The translations under genes were made by a program, and so were the position numbers. Below, one piece after another: positions 6,647 through 14,330 of a stretch of 19,781 nucleotides of DNA. The notes under the pieces were generated by a model. The model worked only from the letters and a program-made list of their open reading frames with translations. It was not told the origin of the DNA and did not search any database. Origin of the DNA: Methanobacteriota archaeon (GTDB taxonomy: Archaea > Methanobacteriota > Methanobacteria > Methanobacteriales > Methanobacteriaceae). The DNA lies in assembly GCA_023409695.1 (NCBI GenBank), contig JAEYQZ010000226.1, positions 1-19,781 on the forward strand. Direction: 5' to 3'. The number at the start of each line of letters is the position of its first letter. Positions within the stretch are counted from its first letter, which is position 1.

Positions 6647-6669
6647 TTTCTCTAAAATTGATTTACACT

Positions 6670-6711
6670 GGAAAAAATCTCTTAGGAGAATTTTTCCATT
6701 TTTTTTATTTT
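6670..6711 (+). terminator. Strong hairpin/T-run terminator of cassette copy 2
   Basis: GGAAAAAATCTC (6670-6681) pairs with GAGAATTTTTCC (6686-6697) around loop TTAG with one A-A mismatch, followed directly by ATTTTTTTTATTTT. It ends the hydrolase-PepSY transcript. Confidence 0.75.
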
Positions 6712-6966
6712 AAAATTGCCTAACTTTTTATCTTCATTATATTTACAATTTTCAAGTAAAGCCCAATGGCTTAAAAAAAATAACATGATAGTACATAATT
6801 CTAAATATTTAAATTTATAGTTATTAAATAATTATAAATAATTAAAGGAGTTAACATACTTAAACACAATAAAACAGGTGAAATATTTACCTCAAACTTA
6901 ATTTTATAAATAATACATGGCAGATTAATTAAATTTATTAAAATCCTGAAAAAATAAGTGATAAAC
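6712..6966. other. AT-rich intergenic region before the zinc-ribbon gene
   Basis: No gene is recognised. It contains a small AAGCC-CAAT-GGCTT hairpin (6759-6772), many TATA-like words, a GGAG (6847-6850) with no usable start codon after it, and an imperfect palindrome AGGTGAAATATTTACCT (6876-6892) that could be an operator for the gene at 6967. Confidence 0.4.
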
Positions 6967-7506
6967 ATGATATGTGATAATTGCGGGGAAGAAATAGATA
7001 ACAGAGAAAGATACTGCCCTAACTGTGGAATGGAACTTCCAACTTCTAAATCCTCAAAAAAGAAAAATTATAGAAATTCACAGCAGTTTACCCGTGATAG
7101 TTTTCAGTCAAAAAAAAATAGAAATTATTCTAACGAAGAATATTCCGAAAGGAGACCTTCAAGAAGAGAAAATAATGATCCATCTGATTTTGCATATGAT
7201 ATTCCCCATCCAAAGGCAGATTATGCAAATTATAATGAAGAAGAGGATTACAAAAGAAAGCCTTTAAAAAGAAAATATTATGGAAGCCAATCAGCTTCTA
7301 GACACTATGGTTCACACGACGATATTGATTATGAAAGTTATTATGATTATGGAGAAGAAGAGGTTCCTGAAACAAAAAAATCAAGAATCAGCCTAGGTAC
7401 AATATGTCTTTTTATGATTATGATACTCTTGCTTGGATTTGTTATAGGACTGATGCTGTTTTCAAACACACAGGTAATTCCTAGTGTCCCTGGTTTTAAC
7501 AGTTAA
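6967..7506 (+). CDS. Zinc-ribbon, C-terminally membrane-anchored protein
   Basis: A 179-residue protein. Residues 3-20 form a zinc ribbon (Cys3-x2-Cys6 ... Cys17-x2-Cys20, CPNCG). Residues 25-135 are a highly charged, Tyr/Asn/Arg-rich, probably disordered linker, first basic and then acidic (DDIDYESYYDYGEEE). Residues about 139-163 form one transmembrane helix (ISLGTICLFMIMILLLGFVI), leaving a short tail. With a tail anchor and no signal peptide, the ribbon is probably cytoplasmic. ATG at 6967 is preferred over an upstream GTG (6958), because AGTGAT just before it resembles the ribosome-binding core. This is a common archaeal architecture without a defined function; a scaffold or sensor role is speculation. 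Confidence 0.75.
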   Translation: MICDNCGEEIDNRERYCPNCGMELPTSKSSKKKNYRNSQQFTRDSFQSKKNRNYSNEEYSERRPSRRENNDPSDFAYDIPHPKADYANYNEEEDYKRKPLKRKYYGSQSASRHYGSHDDIDYESYYDYGEEEVPETKKSRISLGTICLFMIMILLLGFVIGLMLFSNTQVIPSVPGFNS

Positions 7507-7564
7507 CGTTCCAAAATCAAACTATTTATTTTAAAGCAAAATTAGCTAATTTAGGCATAATATC

Positions 7565-7600
7565 TAAAAAGAGAGTTAGTTAAGATCTAAGCTTAACTAA
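7565..7600 (-). terminator. Terminator of the marker 16 gene
   Basis: Read on the minus strand, TTAGTTAAG and CTTAACTAA (7592-7600 with 7576-7584) form a perfect 9-bp stem with a 7-nt loop. The stem includes the stop codon and is followed by CTCTCTTTTTAG. A separate 14-bp palindrome AAATTAGCTAATTT (7539-7552) lies between this and the convergent zinc-ribbon gene. Confidence 0.6.
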
Positions 7601-8856
7601 TACCACCCTGAAATTGAAAACTCATCCTCAAGAATTCTTCTTTTAAGTTCACCAGTAAGTTCCCGTGCCCTTTTAATATCAGACTGCCTGCATATTACAG
7701 GTACATCTACAAATTCATCGTCCATTTTGAATTTCAGTTCACCACGTTTCATTTCGAATGCACCATGTTGACACGAATAAGCACACATACCACAACCGAA
7801 GCACCTTCTTGTATTTAAAACATCTTCGTATGCTCCAGTAGGACATCTTTCTCTTACTATACATACCCCACAGTTCATACATGCTTCAGGATCATAAACG
7901 GGTCTTTCATCATTATCACCCCAGACAGAAGCATAGTCTGTAAATCCTAAAACTTTGTGCCTTCCACGTATATCTGCAACAGGTAACGGTATATCCTTAT
8001 TTTGAATGAAAGTGTTCTTTAAAATTTCATCGTTTAAAATTGGGATTGCCGCGGCTACACTGTTGAAAACTTCTGGTCCTGCTGCTGTTTTGAACCCTCC
8101 CAAATAATGTGGATCCATATCAGCCATATCCGCAGATATCATCAAGTTTGGCTTTTCAGGAGCACTTCTTGTCCCGCTGCCAAGAACAATTCCTTCAGAT
8201 CCGCACAGCAGTACTTTAGTTCCCGTTTTTATTGTTTTCATCTCAGGGTCATTTTGCAGCGGATTTAATTCACCGCAGCCTGAAAATGAAAGCCCTTTAA
8301 ACGGCCCTTCCATTTCTACTGCATTAAATATAGATGCAACAGGTTCCTCAGATGGATTTAAAAATGCAGTGTAATTTTTAAAAGCCAACCGAGTTCCAAT
8401 CATCCTTGCCATACCCATTTCTTCAATATTAGTGGTTGATTTTATGATTTCGCCGCGTGTGGATTCAACTTCGATCTCTATGTCCTTTCCTTCTACAATA
8501 TCTTTAAATAAGAATCCTCCACCATAATCTTCATCATAAATGCTGTGTGATGTACCATAAGCTATTAAATCAACAGATCCTAACCATTCATTTGGGCAAG
8601 GACCCGGAAATCCAGGTACACCATTTAAAAGGACTTTTTTTGCCTTTTTAAATGATCCCGATTCCCCGGCTTTTATATGAAATACGGCAGCAGTTCCAGA
8701 CATTATACCACATGTTCCTGCTGTTACAACATCAATCTCTTCTGCTTTTGGCACTTCTCCCTCTTTTACAAGGTTACTAACTTCTTCTGCCGTTAGTACA
8801 GTTGCTTCCCCTCTTTGGATTTTCTGATTAATTTCTTCAATGTTACGAATGTTCAA
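7597..8856 (-). CDS. Methanogenesis marker 16 metalloprotein / homocysteine biosynthesis protein (DUF39 + ferredoxin)
   Basis: A 419-residue protein with an N-terminal HcyBio (DUF39) domain, about 10-310, and a C-terminal 2[4Fe-4S] ferredoxin-like domain, about 318-370. Conserved DUF39 cysteines are visible as GTCGIMSG (Cys49) and FSGCGELNPLQNDP (Cys194). Cluster ligands are Cys326, 329, 332, 338 and Cys352, 355, 358, 362. In Methanosarcina the related MA1821/MA1822 pair is needed to make homocysteine from aspartate semialdehyde and sulfide; here both halves are fused, as in the methanogenesis marker 16 family. The start is TTG at 8856, with AGGGG about 8 nt upstream and no alternative ATG nearby. 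The first cluster motif has five residues before CysPro (CMNCGVCIVRERCP) rather than three. A promoter with an inverted repeat lies at 8886-8920. Confidence 0.9.
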   Translation of the reverse strand: MNIRNIEEINQKIQRGEATVLTAEEVSNLVKEGEVPKAEEIDVVTAGTCGIMSGTAAVFHIKAGESGSFKKAKKVLLNGVPGFPGPCPNEWLGSVDLIAYGTSHSIYDEDYGGGFLFKDIVEGKDIEIEVESTRGEIIKSTTNIEEMGMARMIGTRLAFKNYTAFLNPSEEPVASIFNAVEMEGPFKGLSFSGCGELNPLQNDPEMKTIKTGTKVLLCGSEGIVLGSGTRSAPEKPNLMISADMADMDPHYLGGFKTAAGPEVFNSVAAAIPILNDEILKNTFIQNKDIPLPVADIRGRHKVLGFTDYASVWGDNDERPVYDPEACMNCGVCIVRERCPTGAYEDVLNTRRCFGCGMCAYSCQHGAFEMKRGELKFKMDDEFVDVPVICRQSDIKRARELTGELKRRILEDEFSISGWY

Positions 8857-8885
8857 AAATATAACCCCTTAATTTTTTAGAAATG

Positions 8886-8920
8886 ATATAACAATAGTTA
8901 TATTAAATTAATTATATAAA
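8886..8920 (-). promoter_or_regulatory. Promoter and putative operator of the marker 16 gene
   Basis: On the minus strand TTTATATAAT (8911-8920) is the TATA box, predicting transcription start near 8888-8890. An inverted repeat ATATAAC-AATA-GTTATAT (8886-8903) covers that position, where a bound repressor would block initiation. Confidence 0.45.
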
Positions 8921-9092
8921 AAACTTTCAAAAATCATAGATTTTTATGCGAAAAATATAATTTTTGCAAGTGTATTCTAATCTATTTCAATTAAATTATA
9001 TTTAATTTATTAAAATTAAAAAAGGGAAATTAAAAGAGTTATTAACAGATAAAAATCAAAAAAATCATTTATTTTATAAAATAGTTAAATAT

Positions 9093-9269
9093 CTATCTAT
9101 TTGAAGGTATAGCAAAGTATCTGCGGATTCCTCCAGCTATAATCCATATTATAATAGCACCAAATACTCCATATTTCCATTCATATATGTTCAGTACAGG
9201 AGCAAGAAGAACTACAAGTCCTACAACACCTAAAATATAAAGTATAAAATCTGCCTGCTTATTTTCCAT
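9093..9269 (-). CDS. Small two-helix membrane protein (58 aa)
   Basis: An ORF of 58 codons beginning MENKQADFILYILGVVGLVV and ending RRYFAIPSNR, with TAG at 9093-9095. Two hydrophobic segments (about 8-26 and 35-48) are separated by a short NIYEWKYG loop, predicting a hairpin membrane protein with charged ends. AAGGAGGAT lies 5 nt before the ATG, a near-perfect ribosome-binding site, and a TATA box (TTATATAT, 9339-9346 on the minus strand) precedes it, so it is very likely translated. No family is recognised. It stands alone between alaS and marker 16. T-rich tracts (9053-9066) downstream could end its transcript. Confidence 0.75.
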   Translation of the reverse strand: MENKQADFILYILGVVGLVVLLAPVLNIYEWKYGVFGAIIIWIIAGGIRRYFAIPSNR

Positions 9270-9338
9270 TTTTTATCCTCCTTAATGTTAATTTAGAATA
9301 TAAAGTCAAAATATTCTTATCTAATTATTTATAGAGTA

Positions 9339-9346
9339 ATATATAA
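9339..9346 (-). promoter_or_regulatory. TATA box of the small membrane protein gene
   Basis: AACTTATATATTAC read on the minus strand predicts a start near 9317 and a leader of about 48 nt containing the GGAGG site. Confidence 0.45.
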
Positions 9347-9445
9347 GTTTTATGGAAAAACAACGCATATTATATATTTCTTTTAGCCTAAAAAATAATG
9401 TAAATTTAATTTGTTTAAAATATTAAAAATAAATAATTAAATTAA

Positions 9446-12151
9446 TTAAAGATTACCTTTAATTTGTTCTAATGCAAAATCAAGAGCTTCTTGTATCTTT
9501 TCAACCTTTGGCCCTGCACCTTGAGCAAGATTTGGCCTTCCGCCTCCGCCGCCACCGAGAATAGCAGCAGCATCTTTTATGATACCATTGATTTTGATAC
9601 CACTTTCAAGTGCTTTTTTAGATACTGCACCGACTATTTTACCTTCACTGTTTCCAAGAACTACAACATCAACTTTTCCCTGTTTTTCTGTTAAGTCAGT
9701 TGCCATTTTTATAAGTTCGTTCATGTCGGAATCAATTATCTCGCTTAAAACAATTAAATCTCCGATTTTTTCAGTTTTGTTTAAAATTCCCTCGGTTTTA
9801 AGTGATGCGATTTCTCCTTTAAGCTTGTTAACTTCGTTTTTAAAGGATTTCCACTCGTTGAAAAATCTGTCACAAGTTTTAGGTAGTTGTTCTAGTGTAA
9901 CTTTGAATACATCTGAACTTTCTTTTAAGATATTATCGTTACGCTGCGCTGCTTCGATTGCAGCCTCACCTGCTGAAAATTCAATCCTTTCTACACCGTC
10001 TTGAATTCTTTCGGTCTTGGTTATTTTTATAAGTCCAATATCTCCAGTTTGATTACAGTGTGTTCCTGCACATGCCTGCACATCAATTCCATCAACTACA
10101 ACTGTCCTTATGTCCATTCCAGGGACAACTCCACCTTGATATAATATGAACCCGTATTTTTTCTCGGCTTCTGCCCTTGCCATCCAATTTGTAAGTACAG
10201 GACGGTTTTCCATGACGAACTTATTTGCAAGCAGCTCAATTTCCTGAAGTTCTTCAGGTTCTATTCGTTTATAATGAGTAAGGTCAATCCTTGATTTTTT
10301 AACACCTTTTTGGGCTCCTGCTTGCCAGATATGGTCCCCAAGAATCTTTCTTGCTGCTGCAACAATTAAGTGAGTTGCAGTGTGGTTCCTGGTTAAAGCC
10401 ATCCTTCTGGAAATATCAATTTGACCAGTGATTATCTGACCTTTGTAAGGATGCACTTTTTCAATATCCTCTTCAGCCACCCTGTGTAAAACGGTGTTGT
10501 TAACTTTTTCAGCGTGCAGAACTTTTATTTTTTCACCGCGGATCTCCAAATATCCTATATCAGAAGGCTGACCTCCTCCTTCAGGATAGAATACAGTTTG
10601 ATCCAGTATTACATTATTTTCATAGGTCCCAAGTACATGCGCCTCGAACTGTGTATCAAACGGATTCTTGTAAAATAATAAATCAGTAGCAGGGAATTCA
10701 AGCTCAATTTCGGCTTTTTCTTCTTGAACTTCTTCTTCATGCTCAGCAGCTACTAATGTATAGAAATTATCAGGTACTTTTACCTCAAATTCCATCTTTT
10801 CAGAGATTTCCTTGGTAGTCTCTGGAGGAATTCCATGGGATTCATAAAGCTCTTTAAGGGTTTCAAATGGCATCTCAGTTTTATTCTTTTTCCTGAGTTT
10901 TTTAATGCTTCTTTTAACAAGTTCTCTGCCTTTTGAAACAGTTTTATCGTACCTTTTATCCTCTAAATTAATTACATTAATTATATGATCCTGACTTTGC
11001 CTGATTTCAGGATAGGTCTTAGACAGGAAATTAAGCTGTATTTTCATTATATCTGCCAGAGACTCTTTTAATTCTAATTCTTTTATGAAACGGATTGTTC
11101 TTCTCAGGACAAGTCTTGCAAGATATCCTTCTTTAACATTGGAAGGAATTACACCATCGGCAAGCATGAATGCAAGACATCTTGTATGATCTGCAATTAC
11201 ATAAATGGCTTCCATTGGTTTTGTAGCCCTTTCAAGGTCATCTAAGGATATATTAAGTCTATCTGCAACTTTTGACCTTAATTCTCTCAGGTCTGCAAAT
11301 GTTTCAATGTCCATCATACCTGCAACTTGAGCGTTCTCTGCTAAAATTCTTTCATCAACTTCAACACCAGATAGCTCCTTTAATGTCTGTATTACAGGGC
11401 CAAAAGAAGCATCATATGCTGTTGGTGTTCCCTGAGATATCCATGCAAATCTCTCAAGCCCATATCCAGTATCTACAACTGTAAGTGGAATTTCTTCAAG
11501 TTTTCCATCAGGTAAGGTTTTATATTTAATAAAAACAAGTGTTGCGAGTTCTACTCCCCTGACACAAATTTCATAGCATGGCCCCGCGTTTCCTCCACCT
11601 TTCCACCAGGATTCAATGTAAGTAATTTCTTCAGGGTTGATTCCAATTGATTTAATAAAGTCATGACAGTATTTTACTGTTTCATCTTCCCAGTAAATCT
11701 GTTCTTTATCAGAATTAAAAGCGTGATGTGCACCCATTGTAAAACATGTCATGTGTCTGCCGGTCCTTCCGACGTTGTCCACATCGTTAAGTCTTATTGA
11801 AGGCTGTGCAACTACCAATGGGTTTGCAGGTGGTTCTACAGCTCCTGATGTCACCCATGGTTGAAAATCGTAAATTGATGCCCCTACTAAAAAAACATCG
11901 TCTCTCCACCGCTTTGCAAGAACTGGATATCGTTTTATGGGTGTATGTCCGTGCTGGGCAAAAAATTCTGTAAAAGCTTTTTGAATTTCGTAAAGGTCAT
12001 ATTTTTTATCTGTGGCTGGATTTCCAATGAATGTATATTCATCGCAGGGGGCATCCCCACATGTCTTTCTATCTCCAATTGACCAGAAATCGTTTCCACA
12101 TTCAATACAGGTTTTTTTAGTAAATCCTAGTTCTTCAAGTTGGCGAGACAT
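9446..12151 (-). CDS. alaS: Alanyl-tRNA synthetase
   Basis: Charges tRNA(Ala) with alanine in the cytoplasm. It is the archaeal form, 901 residues from the ATG at 12151. An N-terminal cysteine-rich insert (CIECGNDFW...TCGDAPC) precedes the class II catalytic core, with motifs around YPVLAKRWRDD and VVDTGYGLERFAW. The editing domain carries its zinc/catalytic residues HTATH (His590, His594) and CAGTH (Cys694, His698). The C-terminal C-Ala domain ends in the glycine-rich GGGGGGRPNLAQGAG. Another ATG three codons upstream (12160) is in frame; 12151 is preferred because MSRQLEELGF matches how I remember archaeal AlaRS starting, but neither has a clear Shine-Dalgarno site. A TATA-like CTTATA (plus-strand 12200-12205) with an adjacent inverted repeat precedes the gene. 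It is monocistronic. Confidence 0.97.
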   Translation of the reverse strand: MSRQLEELGFTKKTCIECGNDFWSIGDRKTCGDAPCDEYTFIGNPATDKKYDLYEIQKAFTEFFAQHGHTPIKRYPVLAKRWRDDVFLVGASIYDFQPWVTSGAVEPPANPLVVAQPSIRLNDVDNVGRTGRHMTCFTMGAHHAFNSDKEQIYWEDETVKYCHDFIKSIGINPEEITYIESWWKGGGNAGPCYEICVRGVELATLVFIKYKTLPDGKLEEIPLTVVDTGYGLERFAWISQGTPTAYDASFGPVIQTLKELSGVEVDERILAENAQVAGMMDIETFADLRELRSKVADRLNISLDDLERATKPMEAIYVIADHTRCLAFMLADGVIPSNVKEGYLARLVLRRTIRFIKELELKESLADIMKIQLNFLSKTYPEIRQSQDHIINVINLEDKRYDKTVSKGRELVKRSIKKLRKKNKTEMPFETLKELYESHGIPPETTKEISEKMEFEVKVPDNFYTLVAAEHEEEVQEEKAEIELEFPATDLLFYKNPFDTQFEAHVLGTYENNVILDQTVFYPEGGGQPSDIGYLEIRGEKIKVLHAEKVNNTVLHRVAEEDIEKVHPYKGQIITGQIDISRRMALTRNHTATHLIVAAARKILGDHIWQAGAQKGVKKSRIDLTHYKRIEPEELQEIELLANKFVMENRPVLTNWMARAEAEKKYGFILYQGGVVPGMDIRTVVVDGIDVQACAGTHCNQTGDIGLIKITKTERIQDGVERIEFSAGEAAIEAAQRNDNILKESSDVFKVTLEQLPKTCDRFFNEWKSFKNEVNKLKGEIASLKTEGILNKTEKIGDLIVLSEIIDSDMNELIKMATDLTEKQGKVDVVVLGNSEGKIVGAVSKKALESGIKINGIIKDAAAILGGGGGGRPNLAQGAGPKVEKIQEALDFALEQIKGNL

Positions 12152-12199
12152 AGTAATCATTGATAAAATTTATTAAATTATAGTAAATTACCAAATATT

Positions 12200-12224
12200 C
12201 TTATACAACACTTTAAACAGTGTT
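12200..12224 (-). promoter_or_regulatory. alaS promoter region with inverted repeat
   Basis: On the minus strand GTATAAG is a TATA candidate about 50 nt before the start codon. Directly upstream of it is AACACT-GTTTAA-AGTGTT (12207-12224), a 6-bp inverted repeat where the TFB-recognition element would lie. It could be an operator. Confidence 0.4.
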
Positions 12225-12307
12225 TTTATTTTTAAATATGTAATTTGATATTAATTTTTACAAATCTGAATAATTTACATTTTTGACTTAAAATAGCAGT
12301 GTAATTA

Positions 12308-12342
12308 AAATAAAAAAATAGAGAAAGCCAAAAAATGGCTTT
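12308..12342 (-). terminator. Terminator of the ribosomal stalk operon
   Basis: Read on the minus strand, AAAGCCA-TTTTT-TGGCTTT forms a 7-bp stem (12336-12342 with 12324-12330), followed by CTCTATTTTTTTATTTT. It lies just past the rpl12 stop and ends the cluster. Confidence 0.75.
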
Positions 12343-12354
12343 GAAGTTTTAGAA

Positions 12355-12657
12355 TTATCCGAAGAGAGCACCGAGACCTGCTGCGGCTTCTTCTTCTTTT
12401 TCTTCTTCCTCTTCTTCTTCCTCTTCTTCTTCAGCTGGAGCTGCTGCTGCTGGAGCTGCTGCTGCTGGAGCTGCTGCTGCTACTGCAGTTTTTTCCATTG
12501 CTTCTTCGATGTCCACATCTTCGAGTGCTGCGATTAATGCTTTTACTCTAGCTTCGTCTACTTCTGCTCCTGCTGCTTCTAATATTTTAGTTACATTTCC
12601 TTCGTTAATTTCTTGACCAGTTGTGTGCAATAACATTGCTGCGTATACATATTCCAT
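12355..12657 (-). CDS. rpl12: Ribosomal protein P1 (L12, archaeal stalk)
   Basis: A 100-residue stalk protein of the large subunit; several dimers bind P0 and recruit elongation factors. It has a helical N-terminal dimerisation domain (MEYVYAAMLLHTTGQEINEG), an Ala/Pro hinge with the triplicated unit PAAAA, a Glu-rich tail and the terminal motif GLGALFG that contacts aEF1/aEF2. The ATG at 12657 is chosen: an in-frame GTG nine bases upstream is part of the ribosome-binding site AGGTGAT itself. It lies 26 nt after rpl10 and is the last gene of the operon. Its tail-coding DNA is nearly identical to that of rpl10. Confidence 0.97.
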   Translation of the reverse strand: MEYVYAAMLLHTTGQEINEGNVTKILEAAGAEVDEARVKALIAALEDVDIEEAMEKTAVAAAAPAAAAPAAAAPAEEEEEEEEEEEKEEEAAAGLGALFG

Positions 12658-12683
12658 TATAATCACCTTTCAATTTTATAAAT

Positions 12684-13685
12684 TTAACCAAACAAGGCAC
12701 CTAACCCTGCTGCGGCATCTTCTTCTTTTTCTTCTTCCTCTTCTTCGTCTTCATCTTCTTCTTTTTCTTCGGATTTAACTTCAACAGCCTGTGGGCGTGA
12801 TTTCAGTTTGTCCAGAAGTTCATCATCAAGTGCTTCTTCATTTTTGCTAGCTATTTCAGATGCCAGTGCTAACATTTGTAAGTAAGCCTTGGATAACAGT
12901 AAGTCTGTTGTTTTTGATGTGAGAATTTCTGCATTTAATGCTAGATTCATTGACTTGCTTGCAGCATTCTGTATTATGTATGGCATAGCCACTTTGTTGT
13001 ATATTGAAGCATTTACTGATAAGTTCAATGCTCGAGAGAATGCAGTCTGAATATCAGATATGGTTTTACTCTCATCAACTGTTAAAAGATCAGATGTGTA
13101 TACTGTTTGATCTTCATATGCTGCTACTAAATCGATTCCAACTTCCATTGGGTGGATATCAAGTCTTGTAAGAATACCTGCTATCTCCCTGGAAACTACT
13201 TCTCCTTCAGCCACAACTACTTTATCCTTGGTTATGACGATTTTTCCTTTATCAATTTTTGCAGGAATACCGACTTTTTGAAGTTCCCCAAGAATAGGGC
13301 CAGGTTTAAAAGCTGTATCACCTTTAGGTACTACAATATCTGCAGGTGCAATGCTTCCAGCCTTTGCAGGAGCAGGAGTCTTACTAGCTTCAAGAATCTT
13401 AAAAAGCTTAAATGGATTCATATTTGTAAAGATTAATGCAGGTTGCCCTTCCATATGTTCTCCGAGAGCATCTATATTAGATTTCTGAGATTCACCTAAA
13501 GCAAGGCTCATTAATGTCTTTCTTGACATTTTTACAGTTGCGTCCTCTTTTAAGGTTCTTCTCATCTTTTGGAGTTGAGGAGCTGGTATATCTGCTAGAT
13601 TAGCCATACCTACTACACTATGGCTTTCAATCAGTTCTTTAAGGTTATTTACCTCGTCCTTTTTCCAATTAGCAACATGAGCCAT
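12684..13685 (-). CDS. rpl10: Ribosomal protein P0 (L10)
   Basis: A 333-residue stalk base. The N-terminal domain (MAHVANWKKDEVNNLKELIE) binds 23S rRNA and L11's neighbourhood. The middle includes the archaeal/eukaryal insertion. The C-terminal helices (about 210-300) carry the P1 dimers. The tail is Glu/Lys-rich and ends AAAGLGALFG, as in P1. The start ATG at 13685 overlaps the rpl1 stop as TAATG, and GGTGATC within the end of rpl1 serves as its ribosome-binding site, implying translational coupling. It is longer than bacterial L10, as expected for archaea. Confidence 0.97.
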   Translation of the reverse strand: MAHVANWKKDEVNNLKELIESHSVVGMANLADIPAPQLQKMRRTLKEDATVKMSRKTLMSLALGESQKSNIDALGEHMEGQPALIFTNMNPFKLFKILEASKTPAPAKAGSIAPADIVVPKGDTAFKPGPILGELQKVGIPAKIDKGKIVITKDKVVVAEGEVVSREIAGILTRLDIHPMEVGIDLVAAYEDQTVYTSDLLTVDESKTISDIQTAFSRALNLSVNASIYNKVAMPYIIQNAASKSMNLALNAEILTSKTTDLLLSKAYLQMLALASEIASKNEEALDDELLDKLKSRPQAVEVKSEEKEEDEDEEEEEEKEEDAAAGLGALFG

Positions 13686-14323
13686 TAGATCACCCTCGTT
13701 ACTGGACCCATGGTTGTTTTAATATACATGGATTTTATTTGGTTTCTTCCTTTTTCAAGGTTCCTATCCAATACGCCAAGCACAGCTTCTACATTATCTG
13801 CAATCAGTTCTTCATCCATATCTTGTGAACCTACAATCGCCTGAATAACTGGCTGATCTTTTATTCTTACTTTTACGGTATTAGAAAGCCTTTCCAATAC
13901 AGGATCTGGTTTTATAGTAGCTGGAACTGGTTTTGGCATCTTTTTCCTAGGCCCAAGAACTGGTCCTAAAAATCTACCAACTTGTGGCATCATATCTGCC
14001 TGTGCAACAAAAAATGTGTATTCATTGGCCATTTTTTTGGCCTGTTTCCGGTCTTTTCCCAGCTCTTCTAAATCAGCTTTGCTGATTACAAGGTCTGCAC
14101 CGGCATTTTCTGCTAGAATTGCCAGTTCACCATCTGCTATAACGGCAATTTTAATGCCTTTACCGCGTCCATTTGGAAGGAAGACTTCTTCATCAAATCT
14201 GTTTTCTGGTTTTTTCACGTCTAAATCTTTGATGTTTATAACAACATCGATAGACTGTGTGAAGTTTCTCGGCTTGGATTCTTCCTTAGCCTTCTTCACT
14301 GCTTCCACTATCTCTTGATTCAT
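13685..14323 (-). CDS. rpl1: Ribosomal protein L1
   Basis: A 212-residue large-subunit protein of the L1 stalk, containing the typical LGPRKKMPKP segment. In Methanococcus L1 is also a translational repressor of its own L1-L10-L12 operon. The ATG at 14323 is preferred over the TTG one codon upstream, because GGAGG is 6 nt from the ATG but only 3 from the TTG. A 10-bp leader hairpin and a TATA-like TTTAAATA lie just upstream, so rpl1-rpl10-rpl12 may have their own promoter as well as read-through from rpl11. Confidence 0.97.
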   Translation of the reverse strand: MNQEIVEAVKKAKEESKPRNFTQSIDVVINIKDLDVKKPENRFDEEVFLPNGRGKGIKIAVIADGELAILAENAGADLVISKADLEELGKDRKQAKKMANEYTFFVAQADMMPQVGRFLGPVLGPRKKMPKPVPATIKPDPVLERLSNTVKVRIKDQPVIQAIVGSQDMDEELIADNVEAVLGVLDRNLEKGRNQIKSMYIKTTMGPVTRVI

Positions 14324-14330
14324 CAAATTC

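Larger units (their letters stand above)
4293..6711 (+). repeat. Tandem cassette, copy 2 (leader, hydrolase gene, intact PepSY gene, terminator)
   Basis: Colinear with 1938-4093. This copy appears to be the complete one: hydrolase and PepSY genes are both open and lie 29 nt apart, ahead of a strong hairpin/T-run terminator. Confidence 0.75.

Noticed and set aside
6759..6772. AAGCC-CAAT-GGCTT hairpin as a terminator
   Set aside because: It is followed by As, not Ts, on the plus strand, and on the minus strand the T-run comes before the hairpin; likely incidental.
6847..6905. Possible micro-ORF after GGAG at 6847
   Set aside because: The only codon at suitable spacing is ATA, the frame has 17 codons, and there is no homologue in the window to support it.
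9579..10004. 141-codon plus-strand frame within alaS
   Set aside because: Antisense to conserved AlaRS C-terminal coding sequence; Ser/Leu/Thr-rich composition and no initiation signal.
12658..12666. GTG start nine bases upstream for rpl12
   Set aside because: That GTG is part of the AGGTGAT ribosome-binding site; the ATG after it is the conserved MEYVYA start. The same reasoning rejects GTG at 17759.
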